DNA of 64,000 bases, taken from the NCBI RefSeq assembly GCF_008933155.1, contig NZ_WBVP01000008.1, positions 104,184 through 168,183 on the forward strand, given 5' to 3'. Origin of the DNA: Aliivibrio finisterrensis (lineage in GTDB: Bacteria; Pseudomonadota; Gammaproteobacteria; Enterobacterales; Vibrionaceae). The notes under the pieces are model-generated. The model did not search any database and was not told the DNA's origin. It saw only the letters and a program-made list of their open reading frames with translations. The position numbers and the translations under genes are program-made. Below, piece by piece: positions 8,694 through 17,065 of the stretch (positions within the stretch are counted from its first letter, which is position 1; every line of letters begins with the position of its first letter).

Positions 8694-8888
8694 TTATATC
8701 CTAAAAAGTGTATTCGTCTTTATTTTCAATACACTGGAATAGTTCACACATAGTGTGTTAGCCGATAAGGAGGCGTATTCTACACCTTGTTTTACTTTTG
8801 GGAATAGTTAATGAAAGATGTTTATAAAATATTTTATAAGCAGTTGCCTTAACGTCATTTTTGAACCAATATCACATTTTTTTGACGC

Positions 8889-8916
8889 AAAAAAACCGTC
8901 AAAAAAGACGATTTTC
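8889..8916 (-). terminator. rho-independent terminator
   Basis: On the minus strand, AATCGTC and GACGGTT pair around a T6 loop and are followed by a T-run. It lies 26 bp past the stop of the small secreted-protein gene at 8942. Confidence 0.6.
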
Positions 8917-8941
8917 TACGTATATTTAAAATATTACGTAG

Positions 8942-9178
8942 TTATTTGATTCGTATATCTAGCTCACTGAGTAAAGAAGGAAAACCCCATTCATTTTCAT
9001 TATCAATAACAATTTCTTTGGTAAGGTATGCAGTCATGTGCTTGCTGACCGAACCGATATCAAAAACTGTTTTATTATCTTGTATTGAAAAATAACTTGA
9101 AAAATCAAATTCTTTTGCGGGTAAGGTTGAAGAAAACAACAGAGGTAACACAAGGAGTGTAAATCTAGATTTATTCAT
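8942..9178 (-). CDS. small secreted protein of unknown function
   Basis: 78 residues, with a Sec signal peptide (KSRFTLLVLPLLFSSTLPAKE) and a mature part of about 55 residues ending SELDIRIK. I recognise no family. I chose the ATG at 9178 because AGGA stands six bases upstream; an in-frame start five codons earlier has none. A mature segment (DIGSVSKHMTAYLTKEI) is faintly like the start of a serine beta-lactamase fold, but it is far too short to be an enzyme. Confidence 0.55.
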   Translation of the reverse strand: MNKSRFTLLVLPLLFSSTLPAKEFDFSSYFSIQDNKTVFDIGSVSKHMTAYLTKEIVIDNENEWGFPSLLSELDIRIK

Positions 9179-9301
9179 GGAAGTCCTCGACAAAACTCAT
9201 TATATGAATTTTATAGAATACTCCCATTCCAATTTTATTCTGCTTAGATCGTAAATAGTACGATACAGTTATTGCTATCATGTAATGATAGTTTTAATTG
9301 A

Positions 9302-9652
9302 TTACAGCCCGAAACCAATTTTAGGTTGACGCCGAACAGATCGAACGCCCCATGGCGCTAAATCAGGCTTTGGTTGACCTTCAAAATCACCTAAACAAAT
9401 ATAGCCTTTTGATAAGTAACGATATAAAAAATCACCACCATCTAGTGAGCCTGTTTTATCATCACCGAATGGAAGTTGAATGCGCTCAACACGTAGATCT
9501 GGTGCTTTTTTAAAGGCAGGATAAGCTGTTGAGTTCACTGCGCGTGAATCTAAACTAGTCAACAGTGCCTTATCTGACATTTTTGCTTTCATGCGAGAAA
9601 AAATCATGATCATTCGTTTTTGTCGCTCAGAAGAGACAATTATCATTTCCAT
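9302..9652 (-). CDS. hypothetical protein
   Basis: 116 residues, soluble, with no recognised domain. The N-terminal 35 residues are Met- and basic-rich; the rest contains LRVERIQLPFGDDKTGSLDG and a Pro/Arg-rich tail (PWGVRSVRRQPKIGFGL). AAGGA lies nine bases before the ATG at 9652, supporting expression. It is a single gene between spacers on both sides. I cannot assign a role. Confidence 0.5.
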   Translation of the reverse strand: MEMIIVSSERQKRMIMIFSRMKAKMSDKALLTSLDSRAVNSTAYPAFKKAPDLRVERIQLPFGDDKTGSLDGGDFLYRYLSKGYICLGDFEGQPKPDLAPWGVRSVRRQPKIGFGL

Positions 9653-9714
9653 TATCGAAATTCCTTTGAAACAAGAAAGTATATATCAAGCCCCTCCCTA
9701 CGGCTACGCTCAAA

Positions 9715-10245
9715 CTACATAACGCCTAAGAACTGCTTAATTAAATAACGATATTCATAACAATCAATTATCTCACCATCTACAATGGTAAATTCAGGTT
9801 TAAATCCCACCTGCTTAAAGCCATTTTTACTTAGTACTCTTTGTGAGGCTAAATTATCTGTCGCTGTAGTCGCAATTAATTGGTTCAGTGCTAATGTCTC
9901 TCTGGCGACATCAATCAACAATTTAGTTGCATAAGTAGCGAGTCCTTGAGAAACAAATTCCTCTCCAATTCGATAACCAATAAAACCGGATTCTTTTTCT
10001 CTATTTATATTATAAAGATTGGCTCGCCCACAAATGGTTCCTTTGGCATTTTTCAGTAACATTGGATAAATTCGCTCTTGTTCATATTCAGAAAGATAAA
10101 AATCAATGTGCTCTTTGATCCCTTCTTCACTGAAAAAATCCTCATCTCGCGCTTCAATATAGGATTCAAACCATTCTTGGTTGGCCAATTCAAACTCTAA
10201 TAACGCTGCTGCATCTTCTATTTTTAGTAGTTGTAGTGTCACCAT
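9715..10245 (-). CDS. GNAT-family N-acetyltransferase, RimJ/RimL type
   Basis: About 176 residues in the RimJ/RimL subgroup: ESGFIGYRIGEEFVSQGLATYATKLL forms the acetyl-CoA region, and NLASQRVLSKNGFKQVGF is the diagnostic C-terminal motif. Such enzymes acetylate alpha-amino groups of ribosomal proteins, or other amines. The substrate here is unknown. I chose the ATG at 10245, eight bases after GAGGG; an in-frame TTG lies two codons earlier. Confidence 0.85.
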   Translation of the reverse strand: MVTLQLLKIEDAAALLEFELANQEWFESYIEARDEDFFSEEGIKEHIDFYLSEYEQERIYPMLLKNAKGTICGRANLYNINREKESGFIGYRIGEEFVSQGLATYATKLLIDVARETLALNQLIATTATDNLASQRVLSKNGFKQVGFKPEFTIVDGEIIDCYEYRYLIKQFLGVM

Positions 10246-10314
10246 AGTCAATTCCCTCAGTGTTGGTAATTGTACTTCTGCTATATCAAACTTATCTTTA
10301 TTACTAAATTATAG

Positions 10315-10354
10315 ACAAAAAAAACCGCGAGGAACTATCGCGGCTTTTTTTGTC
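10315..10354. terminator. bidirectional rho-independent terminator
   Basis: ACCGCGA and TCGCGGC pair around a short loop, flanked by A8 on one side and T7 on the other. It ends the U32 gene on the minus strand 17 bp past its stop. Confidence 0.8.
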
Positions 10355-10370
10355 ATTTATAGACTAAGTC

Positions 10371-12623
10371 TTACAAACCTTGTTGGTATTGGTTATTAGT
10401 GTTAATTGGAACCATAGTGAATAATTCATCTTGTACACTTACATCGCCATTAACTAGCTTTTCAAAGTGTTTAACTAACTCAATCTTATCGGCTTGTTCT
10501 TTAGAACCACCACCGATGTTGGTTAGATCAATGAAAAATTCATCAAATAAATCAGATAAATCTGTCACGATATCCATATTCAAGAACTGTTCGTGGTTAT
10601 AGATGCTTGGGTAGCCACCTTTTTGTTTATCTACCGCGAACGAAATGCCTTTCACGTTAGTAATTGTGGTGGCTTTCTCACACTTCAGCATACAACCCGC
10701 TTCAATCGCTGGTTTATTACAGCCTACTGTTTGTTGGAAGAAACACTGACGGCTTGTCATCATTAAAATTGGGTGATAAATACTGTACGCCAATTTGAAA
10801 TTTTCAGGACGACGAATGTGCTTCATCTGACCTTTATTGATCTCATTTGAAATAAACGCACCTGCACAATTTAGTGTTTCTTTCATTGTCACTAACGCGT
10901 GTGAGTTCGTTGTATTTAAGAATGGACCAGCAACCCACTCAATACCCATTTCAAAAGCTTTGTAAGCAATACCTGTATTGTTGGTTACGATACGAGCCGG
11001 TTTTACTTCTTCAAGTACTTTAACGGCTTCGTCGTAGTCTTTACCAATAAGAACCGCCGGGAACCATGGGATCAAACGTGGGTTTTCTAAGAAAATATTG
11101 ATGTACTTACGATCACGTTTTTTGAAGCTTTCTGGTAACTTGAAGTAAATATCCGCATCTGTTGCATCGCAGACATTTAAGTCAGCAACATCAGCAATCA
11201 GCATTGATAACTTAGGCTTCTCTTCCACTTTTGGATAGACAGGCAATGCGTCAACTTCAGTATGTTTAATAACTTCTTTAGACCCATTCATCAAGAATGC
11301 GACTTGATCTTTAATTTCTGTCAGCTCTCGGAATGGAACCGCTAAGTTTTCACCTAACTCAGAGAAATCATAACCTAGTAATTCATAGTTAGGGTTAATC
11401 ACGCCTTTAAAGCGTTTTTCTAGCTCTTTTCCTGTAATCGCTTTTTGACCAGCTTGGCTCAGTAGTGATGTTGATTTCACTTCAAACGTTTCTTGATCAT
11501 CTTGGCTTGGCGTAACAACGACCGTTAATGGTTCGCCTAACGTTGCCTTAAAAGCAATAGTAACCGCAATTTTATCGATGCTTAATGACTTCACTTTTTC
11601 TTCAAGTGTCGCACCCAGTGCATTTTTAGCGCTGTAAAGATCTTGTTTAACTTCTTGAATTTGTACTACATCAATCGAGTTACTCTGCTCAACCGCGTAG
11701 TTTACGCTGTTATCACGAGGGTTATCGATGAACATGTCTTTAGTCAAATTGCCTTTCAAGAATTTGTTGGTTAAGCCACGGTTGAATACTTTATGAAGAT
11801 TTGAGTCATCTTCATATAGCTCACCTGTCTCAACAAATTTATTGATATTTTTACGCCAGTTTTCAACCACGGTATATACGTAGTGAGCGCCTTTAATGCG
11901 GCCTTCAATTTTCAATGAGTCGACTTTTGCATCAACTAATTCAGGAAGTTCAAAATACGCTGAGTTATCTTTTAAGTTTAATGGGTATTTAGTACCTACG
12001 TTCGTGACTTCGTATTCATCACGACACGCTTGACTACAACGACCACGGTTACCTGAGTTACCCACACTTACTGAGCTTGAGTAACATTGACCAGAGAATG
12101 CAATACACAAAGAACCATGAACAAATACTTCTGTTAGCATGTCATGTTCATGAGCAACCGCTGTCATCTCTTTAATTTCATCAATGTTCAATTCACGAGA
12201 TAAGTTAACACGTGACGCGCCAACTTTTGAAAGGAAATGAAGTTGACCTTCATTGTGTGTCGTTAACTGAGTAGAAGCGTGAACATCTAATGTTGGGAAG
12301 TGCTTTTTGATTAGGTTAAAGACACCTAAATCTTGCACGATAATACCATCAAGTGTTGTATTAACTAATTGATTTAATAACTTAACTAATGATTTGATTT
12401 CGTGCTCTAAAATAACAACATTTAGGGTCAGAAATACTTCACAACCGTATTCATGAGCTAATCGCAATACACCATTTAGCTCATCAAATGAAAGATTGGA
12501 TGCGCGGTTACGGGCGTTAAAGATATCTAAACCACAGTACACGGCATTTGCCCCTGCAACGATGGCCGCTTTAATCGCTTCAACATCACCACCAGGTGCC
12601 AATAATTCAAGTTTTCTACTCAT
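10371..12623 (-). CDS. U32-family (collagenase-like) protein, probable RNA-hydroxylation or related enzyme
   Basis: About 750 residues. The N-terminal barrel starts KLELLAPGGDVEAIKAAI and has GANAVYCG; the U32 signature is HGSLCIAFSGQCY with GNRGRCSQACRDEY. The C-terminal part holds more Cys (CFFQQTVGC, CMLKCEK). Several U32 proteins (TrhP, RlhA, UbiU/UbiV) carry an iron-sulfur cluster on such cysteines and hydroxylate tRNA, rRNA or ubiquinone precursors. Length and layout are nearest RlhA-type proteins, but the substrate cannot be decided. I start at ATG 12623 because homologues begin at SRKLELLAPGG. An FNR-like site lies 94 bp upstream. Confidence 0.85.
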   Translation of the reverse strand: MSRKLELLAPGGDVEAIKAAIVAGANAVYCGLDIFNARNRASNLSFDELNGVLRLAHEYGCEVFLTLNVVILEHEIKSLVKLLNQLVNTTLDGIIVQDLGVFNLIKKHFPTLDVHASTQLTTHNEGQLHFLSKVGASRVNLSRELNIDEIKEMTAVAHEHDMLTEVFVHGSLCIAFSGQCYSSSVSVGNSGNRGRCSQACRDEYEVTNVGTKYPLNLKDNSAYFELPELVDAKVDSLKIEGRIKGAHYVYTVVENWRKNINKFVETGELYEDDSNLHKVFNRGLTNKFLKGNLTKDMFIDNPRDNSVNYAVEQSNSIDVVQIQEVKQDLYSAKNALGATLEEKVKSLSIDKIAVTIAFKATLGEPLTVVVTPSQDDQETFEVKSTSLLSQAGQKAITGKELEKRFKGVINPNYELLGYDFSELGENLAVPFRELTEIKDQVAFLMNGSKEVIKHTEVDALPVYPKVEEKPKLSMLIADVADLNVCDATDADIYFKLPESFKKRDRKYINIFLENPRLIPWFPAVLIGKDYDEAVKVLEEVKPARIVTNNTGIAYKAFEMGIEWVAGPFLNTTNSHALVTMKETLNCAGAFISNEINKGQMKHIRRPENFKLAYSIYHPILMMTSRQCFFQQTVGCNKPAIEAGCMLKCEKATTITNVKGISFAVDKQKGGYPSIYNHEQFLNMDIVTDLSDLFDEFFIDLTNIGGGSKEQADKIELVKHFEKLVNGDVSVQDELFTMVPINTNNQYQQGL

Positions 12624-12716
12624 TATGAAATTGCTCGCTTCGGTTTTTATGTAATAATTTTTTTGAGGGGGCATTCTACTCGCCTCACGCTTTTATTACC
12701 ACTCATTCGGCTTTTA

Positions 12717-12730
12717 TTGATCTAGATCAT
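12717..12730. promoter_or_regulatory. FNR-like binding site
   Basis: TTGAT-CTAG-ATCAT matches the FNR consensus TTGAT-N4-ATCAA at 9 of 10 defined positions. It sits in the divergent region between the U32 gene and the GST-like gene. A CRP role is less likely because the TGTGA half-sites are absent. Confidence 0.6.
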
Positions 12731-12805
12731 AAAGAAATAAGGCTGGATCTCGCCATTTATTCCGTTAATATCGTTTTAATTGCTTTAACTTTTGAGTATT
12801 TCATC

Positions 12806-13456
12806 ATGATAACGCCTATTCTTTACTCTCTTCGACAATGTCCATATGCGATGCGTTCTCGTCTTGCTATTTTGCATGCACAGCAGACTGTGGTGCTGCG
12901 CGATATTGATATGAACAATAAGCCTGAAGAAATGTTGTCGATTTCACCAAAAGGCACTGTTCCTGTATTGCTACTGGGTGATGGCTCCGTAATCGATGAA
13001 AGTCTTGATGTGATGGTATGGGCGCTCACCCAATCAGATCCTAATAATTTGCTCTACTCACACGATGAGACAAAATTCACTCAGATGCTTGATGTCATTA
13101 ATCAAAGTGACAATGAGTTTGTGGATGCATTGCAAAAATATCGCGCAGCCTCTCGCTACCATGATACGAATGAAGTTGAATGCAGAGAACGATGTTGTGA
13201 ATGGTTAATGACGATCGAAAAGGCGTTATCTCAGCATGCTTATATTATAGGAGAAACACCGAGTTTGGTGGATTACGCTATCTTGCCCTTTATTCGTCAG
13301 TTTTCACGAGTCGATAAAAAATGGTACGCTCAAGCTCCACTTCCTTATTTAAGAGCGTGGTTGGTGAATCATTATAATGACCCTACTTTTTCAAAAGCGA
13401 TGTTTACACACCCAAAATGGCAGAAAGGATCTGAGAAGATTATTTTTGGGGAATAA
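12806..13456 (+). CDS. glutathione S-transferase-family protein
   Basis: 216 residues. A thioredoxin-like N-terminal domain has YSLRQCPYAMRSRLAI (a CPYA motif as in Grx2-type proteins) and the glutathione-binding KGTVPVLLL...VIDESLDVM. A helical C-terminal domain contains the capping-box-like PSLVDYAILPFIRQFSRVD. It probably catalyses glutathione-dependent thiol exchange or conjugation in the cytoplasm; the substrate is unknown. It is divergent from the U32 gene and may share the FNR-like site. Confidence 0.87.
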   Translation: MITPILYSLRQCPYAMRSRLAILHAQQTVVLRDIDMNNKPEEMLSISPKGTVPVLLLGDGSVIDESLDVMVWALTQSDPNNLLYSHDETKFTQMLDVINQSDNEFVDALQKYRAASRYHDTNEVECRERCCEWLMTIEKALSQHAYIIGETPSLVDYAILPFIRQFSRVDKKWYAQAPLPYLRAWLVNHYNDPTFSKAMFTHPKWQKGSEKIIFGE

Positions 13457-13465
13457 CCGTCTTTG

Positions 13466-13930
13466 TTAACCCCCAAGTTGTCCAGAATAAAGCAGTGAAT
13501 GTTCCATCTCGACAAAGTGTTCATCTTCTCCGATAATTTTATACCCTAACCCGTGATAAAACTGGATAGCTTTAGGGTTATTTTTAAATGAAGAAAGGCT
13601 TATCTTAGTGACCCTGTCACTGAAATGATGCTGATAGCATCTCATGACAGAAGCACCTACTCCTTTGTTTTGGTATTTTTTAAAAATGATAAACAGATGA
13701 ACATGTGCTTTGTTAAGATCCAAATGAGTACAAATTAACCCTAAACGCTCTCCGCTAAACATAACCCAATCAAACCACTCTTGAGGGTATGAATCGAAAA
13801 AGCGTTGTTGTTGAAAAGTTTCATCCCAACCAAGTGAACCTTCGACTATAGAATAAAAGTACGTTTTATATATTCCAAACAATGAGGGATACTCACACAA
13901 TGTGACTTTTTTAAACGTAATTCTTTCCAT
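13466..13930 (-). CDS. GNAT-family N-acetyltransferase
   Basis: 154 residues. HLFIIFKKYQNKGVGASVMRCY carries the acetyl-CoA loop (Q/RxxGxG/A, here QNKGVGA), followed by LSSFKNNPKAIQFYHGLGYKIIGEDEHFVEM, the usual strand-helix-strand end. Substrate unknown. AAGGA lies before the ATG at 13930. It faces the GST-like gene end to end, with nine bases between them. Confidence 0.85.
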   Translation of the reverse strand: MERITFKKVTLCEYPSLFGIYKTYFYSIVEGSLGWDETFQQQRFFDSYPQEWFDWVMFSGERLGLICTHLDLNKAHVHLFIIFKKYQNKGVGASVMRCYQHHFSDRVTKISLSSFKNNPKAIQFYHGLGYKIIGEDEHFVEMEHSLLYSGQLGG

Positions 13931-14050
13931 TGAGTCATCCTTTATTTTCAGCTTATTATTTCAAAGTATCATCTATAATAACTTGGTTTACCTATTCTTT
14001 GATTGTAGACCATAAAGAGTGATTTTTTACTCTAGTTCAACCTAGCTCTT

Positions 14051-14212
14051 TATACCAATCACAGTAAGTAAGTGAACAGAAATAGCGCAGGAAAAATGCT
14101 TGAGAACAAGGCGACATTTTCGATAAGTAGTTATTCTACAATCAAAAATTTCGACGCAGTTATCGAGTATTTTAACCAGCTAGGATGGTCAGTTATTTAC
14201 TACGATTGGTAT
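14051..14212. repeat. ~162-bp dispersed repeat element, copy 1
   Basis: Bounded by TATACCAATC and GATTGGTATT (inverted ends). It shares CGCAGGAAAA, AAGGCGA, GTAGTNATTCTACAAT and TTTAACCAGC, in the same order, with the element at 20029-20191. It contains a short hairpin (GTAG...CTAC) in its centre and has no credible gene. It looks like a non-autonomous palindromic repeat (MITE or REP-like). Confidence 0.75.
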
Positions 14213-14221
14213 TACTATACG

Positions 14222-14662
14222 TTAGCTGATCATTCTTTTTATAAACATAATTTTACTTTTATCTGTTGTTCCTTTGTCTTCGTAACCAGAAACATGATAA
14301 CCACTTGAAATCAGTAGCTGTAACATTGCAGGGTAACGATTCATAGATTTAACGCTAATCGCTGTATAACCCTGATTATGCGCCCAAGACTCCTGTGCTA
14401 AACGTAGTTGTGTCGCTATACCATTTTTGCGAGCTGTTGGAATAACGCCACCAAGCCAGCTGTAAAATTCAAAGTGTGATAATTCATAACCCATTTTATA
14501 CGCCACAGGTTGCTCATTATGTGTCGCTATTAAAATCAAATGTGTTATATCACTTAACCGTTGTTCTAGTTTCTCTTTGGTATTTCGACCATCAAATTCT
14601 GGGATCTGAGCATCTACCTCGAGTACATCTTCTATTGTGCCTTGGCGAATTTCTATTTTCAT
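14222..14662 (-). CDS. GNAT-family N-acetyltransferase
   Basis: 146 residues. GGVIPTARKNGIATQLRLAQESWAHNQGYTAISVKSMNRYPAMLQLLISSGY gives the acetyl-CoA loop (RKNGIAT) and the usual C-terminal pattern. Substrate unknown. The ATG directly follows the stop of the 72-residue gene upstream (TAAATG), so translation is coupled. Its stop lies only 10 bases from the repeat element. Confidence 0.85.
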   Translation of the reverse strand: MKIEIRQGTIEDVLEVDAQIPEFDGRNTKEKLEQRLSDITHLILIATHNEQPVAYKMGYELSHFEFYSWLGGVIPTARKNGIATQLRLAQESWAHNQGYTAISVKSMNRYPAMLQLLISSGYHVSGYEDKGTTDKSKIMFIKRMIS

Positions 14663-14881
14663 TTATTGCCCATCTTGAATCATGGCTTTTATCTTAATTG
14701 CTTTTTCAAAGTGATCTAATTTATGGGTAGCAATCCACCACGTAGCCGCTTCCATTAATAACTCTGGATCACCGTTTTTATTGGCAAAAAAAGCATAAAA
14801 AGATAAGCCTACATTATCCCCTTTTTGCTCTATTTTCTTATCACACACCGTGATGATTTTTGCTCTTAAAATGTCTCTCAT
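14663..14881 (-). CDS. small conserved-looking protein of unknown function
   Basis: 72 residues, soluble, with no signal. The sequence (MRDILRAKIITVCDKKIEQ, NVGLSFYAFFANKNGDPE, EAATWWIATHKLDHFEKA) looks like a single compact helical domain; I believe it belongs to a small vibrio DUF family but cannot name it with confidence. It is placed between sseA and a GNAT gene with minimal spacing, so it is part of the same operon. Confidence 0.65.
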   Translation of the reverse strand: MRDILRAKIITVCDKKIEQKGDNVGLSFYAFFANKNGDPELLMEAATWWIATHKLDHFEKAIKIKAMIQDGQ

Positions 14882-14899
14882 AGATCACCCTCATTTTAA

Positions 14900-15760
14900 T
14901 TACTCTATCGGCAACGAGTGATTAGTTCCCCAATCCGCCCAAGAACCATCGTATAAAACGACCTCTTTATAACCTATTGATACAGCAGCTAACATCAAAA
15001 TACATGCTGTTATGCCTGAACCGCAACTGAAGTAAATTTTTGTATCTACTGAAGGTACGCGTTCCTCAAAAATAGTTCGTAATGTCTCTTCGTCTTGGTA
15101 TGTATAGTTATCTAACAACATAGAAAAAGGGAGGTTTTTAGAGCTTGGGATATGGCCACTACGAACACCTTCACGTGGCTCTAGTGCTTTGCCTAAATAA
15201 CGCAGTTCTCCACGAGCATCTAAAATTGCAACATCGGTATTTATTACGCTAAGTACTTCGTCCGAGTCACACGCTAAGCCTTTCACCACTTTTGCAGTCG
15301 CATTACCTAATATCGATGTTGTTGTGTATTCTGATGCGGTTTCTCTTCCCTCTTTGAGCCATTGAGGTAATCCACCATCCAAGACATAAACATGTTCAAA
15401 TCCCATTACCTTAAACGTCCACCACGCTCTTGGTGCAGAATAAATACCTTGGTTATCGTATATAACAACCATTGAATCAGAATTAATACCTAGATTCTGT
15501 ATTGCCTGAGTAAACTGCTCTTCATTGGGAAGCGCATGGGTTTGAGAAGATGTATGATCACAAAAATCGGCTTCTACATCCAATTTACGCGCTGTAGGTA
15601 GGCAAGAAAAAGTATCATAAACTAACGGCTCTTTACCTACGACATTCGCCATATAGGCATCCACAATAACGAGATTCTCATCGTCAATATGCTGAGCTAA
15701 CCATGTCGTTGTTACTAATGATTTAGCTACTAATGGCTTAGTTTCAATTGGATTACTCAT
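14900..15760 (-). CDS. sseA: 3-mercaptopyruvate/thiosulfate sulfurtransferase (tandem rhodanese)
   Basis: 286 residues with two rhodanese domains. The first has VVIYDNQGIYSAPRAWW and DGGLPQWLKEG; the second has the active-site loop CGSGITA near residue 246, which is the mercaptopyruvate sulfurtransferase type rather than thiosulfate-specific CRKGVT. It moves sulfane sulfur from 3-mercaptopyruvate to thiol acceptors. The second of two tandem ATGs is chosen, six bases after AAGGAG. It sits in a run of same-strand genes with SDR and GNAT genes. Confidence 0.88.
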   Translation of the reverse strand: MSNPIETKPLVAKSLVTTTWLAQHIDDENLVIVDAYMANVVGKEPLVYDTFSCLPTARKLDVEADFCDHTSSQTHALPNEEQFTQAIQNLGINSDSMVVIYDNQGIYSAPRAWWTFKVMGFEHVYVLDGGLPQWLKEGRETASEYTTTSILGNATAKVVKGLACDSDEVLSVINTDVAILDARGELRYLGKALEPREGVRSGHIPSSKNLPFSMLLDNYTYQDEETLRTIFEERVPSVDTKIYFSCGSGITACILMLAAVSIGYKEVVLYDGSWADWGTNHSLPIE

Positions 15761-15796
15761 CATTCTCTCCTTAATTTGAATCGCGTTTTTTGTTAA

Positions 15797-16588
15797 TTAA
15801 CATTCATCGTAAGTAATTTGCATCACATCAGGGTAAATAAACTCATAACCCAATGCCTTTTTAATTTTTTCATTACTGATGATTTTAAACGTTTGAGTGT
15901 CTGATTCGATAAACTCAGGTGTACTCACCCCTATTCGCTGAGTTGCTTGGGTATAAAACTCGCGTTTACTTGGGTGACTATCAGCACACGCATTAAATAA
16001 GTCGTTCCATTTTTCTTGTTTGATTATCTGTGTAATTAACTCTACGCAATCGTCTTGGTGGATCATATTTACCGGTGCATCTGGGTTACTCACAGAACGA
16101 CCACTTTTTTGAAAAAATCGCCCTGGATTTCGTTGATATCCCACTAAACCACTAAAGCGGATCACCGTTGTTGTAAATACCGATGATTGACAAAACAACG
16201 ATTCGATTTGAAATAACGCAGAAGATTCAGAGGCCGCAATATCTTCAGTAACCACTCCATTATTATCCGCATATACCGAAGTTGAGCTAACAAAAACCAC
16301 ATGCTTAATAGATGAAGACTCTAAGACACGGATCAAAGCACTAAAGCCAGTTTGATTCTTAGATGGGATCGCGATAACTAGAATATCTGAATCTAGAAAT
16401 GATCCCCATGATTGCTCTGTTATCTCACCATCAATATCCAAAACATATGGAGTAACAGAGACTGCTTCCAAAGATTCTATTTTTTCTTCACTGCGAACAG
16501 AGCCTTTAACAGCAAAGCCATTAGTAACTAAATGTTTTGCTAACGGTAAGCCTAACCAGCCACACCCTAATACACTGATTGATGTCAT
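15797..16588 (-). CDS. NAD(P)-dependent epimerase/dehydratase-family (extended SDR) protein
   Basis: 263 residues. The Rossmann motif GCGWLGLPLA is at the N-terminus, followed by VVFVSSTSVYADNNG, the family's Ser-bearing strand. This resembles the YeeZ-type NAD-dependent epimerase-like proteins; the YxxxK of active SDR enzymes is not obvious, so catalysis is uncertain. AAGGA precedes the ATG. The gap to the GNAT gene upstream is nine bases. Confidence 0.82.
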   Translation of the reverse strand: MTSISVLGCGWLGLPLAKHLVTNGFAVKGSVRSEEKIESLEAVSVTPYVLDIDGEITEQSWGSFLDSDILVIAIPSKNQTGFSALIRVLESSSIKHVVFVSSTSVYADNNGVVTEDIAASESSALFQIESLFCQSSVFTTTVIRFSGLVGYQRNPGRFFQKSGRSVSNPDAPVNMIHQDDCVELITQIIKQEKWNDLFNACADSHPSKREFYTQATQRIGVSTPEFIESDTQTFKIISNEKIKKALGYEFIYPDVMQITYDEC

Positions 16589-16597
16589 GATCTTTCC

Positions 16598-17017
16598 TTA
16601 GAATAGCTTCAACTGACTTTCATCGGATAAAACCCATGCACTGTTGTGCGCTTCAAAACCAATTTTGGGGTAATAACCTTCTGCTTGTGGGGCAGCTAAC
16701 AAAATCAACTTACAGTCAGAAGAGACTTCTTCTTTTGTCACTAAGATAAGGTACTTACCTACACCCATTGATTGAATGCTCTCATCAACAGCTAAATCAG
16801 ATAAATAACAACAGAAATTAAAATCTGTCACTGAACGAGCAATACCAATGAGTTCGCCATCTCCCCATGCCGTAACAATTAAATTTGAGTTATCTAACAT
16901 GGCTTGTATTTTTTCAATATTATCAATGGGGCGACGTACACCTAAAGACGTTTTCTTTAGCAAGGTTATAAACTGCTCAGCACTAATCGGTTCATTTACT
17001 TTATAATCGATTTCCAT
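16598..17017 (-). CDS. GNAT-family N-acetyltransferase
   Basis: 139 residues. GELIGIARSVTDFNFCCYLSDLAVDESIQSMGVGKYLI carries the acetyl-CoA loop (QSMGVG), followed by LLAAPQAEGYYPKIGFEAHNSAW. This YYPKIGF ending is common in small bacterial GNATs of unknown substrate. GGAGAG lies just before the ATG at 17017. It is the second gene of the minus-strand run beginning at 17512. Confidence 0.86.
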   Translation of the reverse strand: MEIDYKVNEPISAEQFITLLKKTSLGVRRPIDNIEKIQAMLDNSNLIVTAWGDGELIGIARSVTDFNFCCYLSDLAVDESIQSMGVGKYLILVTKEEVSSDCKLILLAAPQAEGYYPKIGFEAHNSAWVLSDESQLKLF

Positions 17018-17065
17018 ATTCTCTCCGTCTCAATCTTGTTAATTCTTTAAAGACACAATAACAAG

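Noticed and set aside
8942..9178. A truncated serine beta-lactamase.
   Set aside because: Only a weak likeness over one short segment; the protein has its own signal peptide, RBS and terminator and no SxxK context beyond that segment.
14072..14308. A 78-codon plus-strand ORF.
   Set aside because: It lies across the repeat element and the end of a GNAT gene on the other strand; no ribosome-binding site and no recognisable domain.
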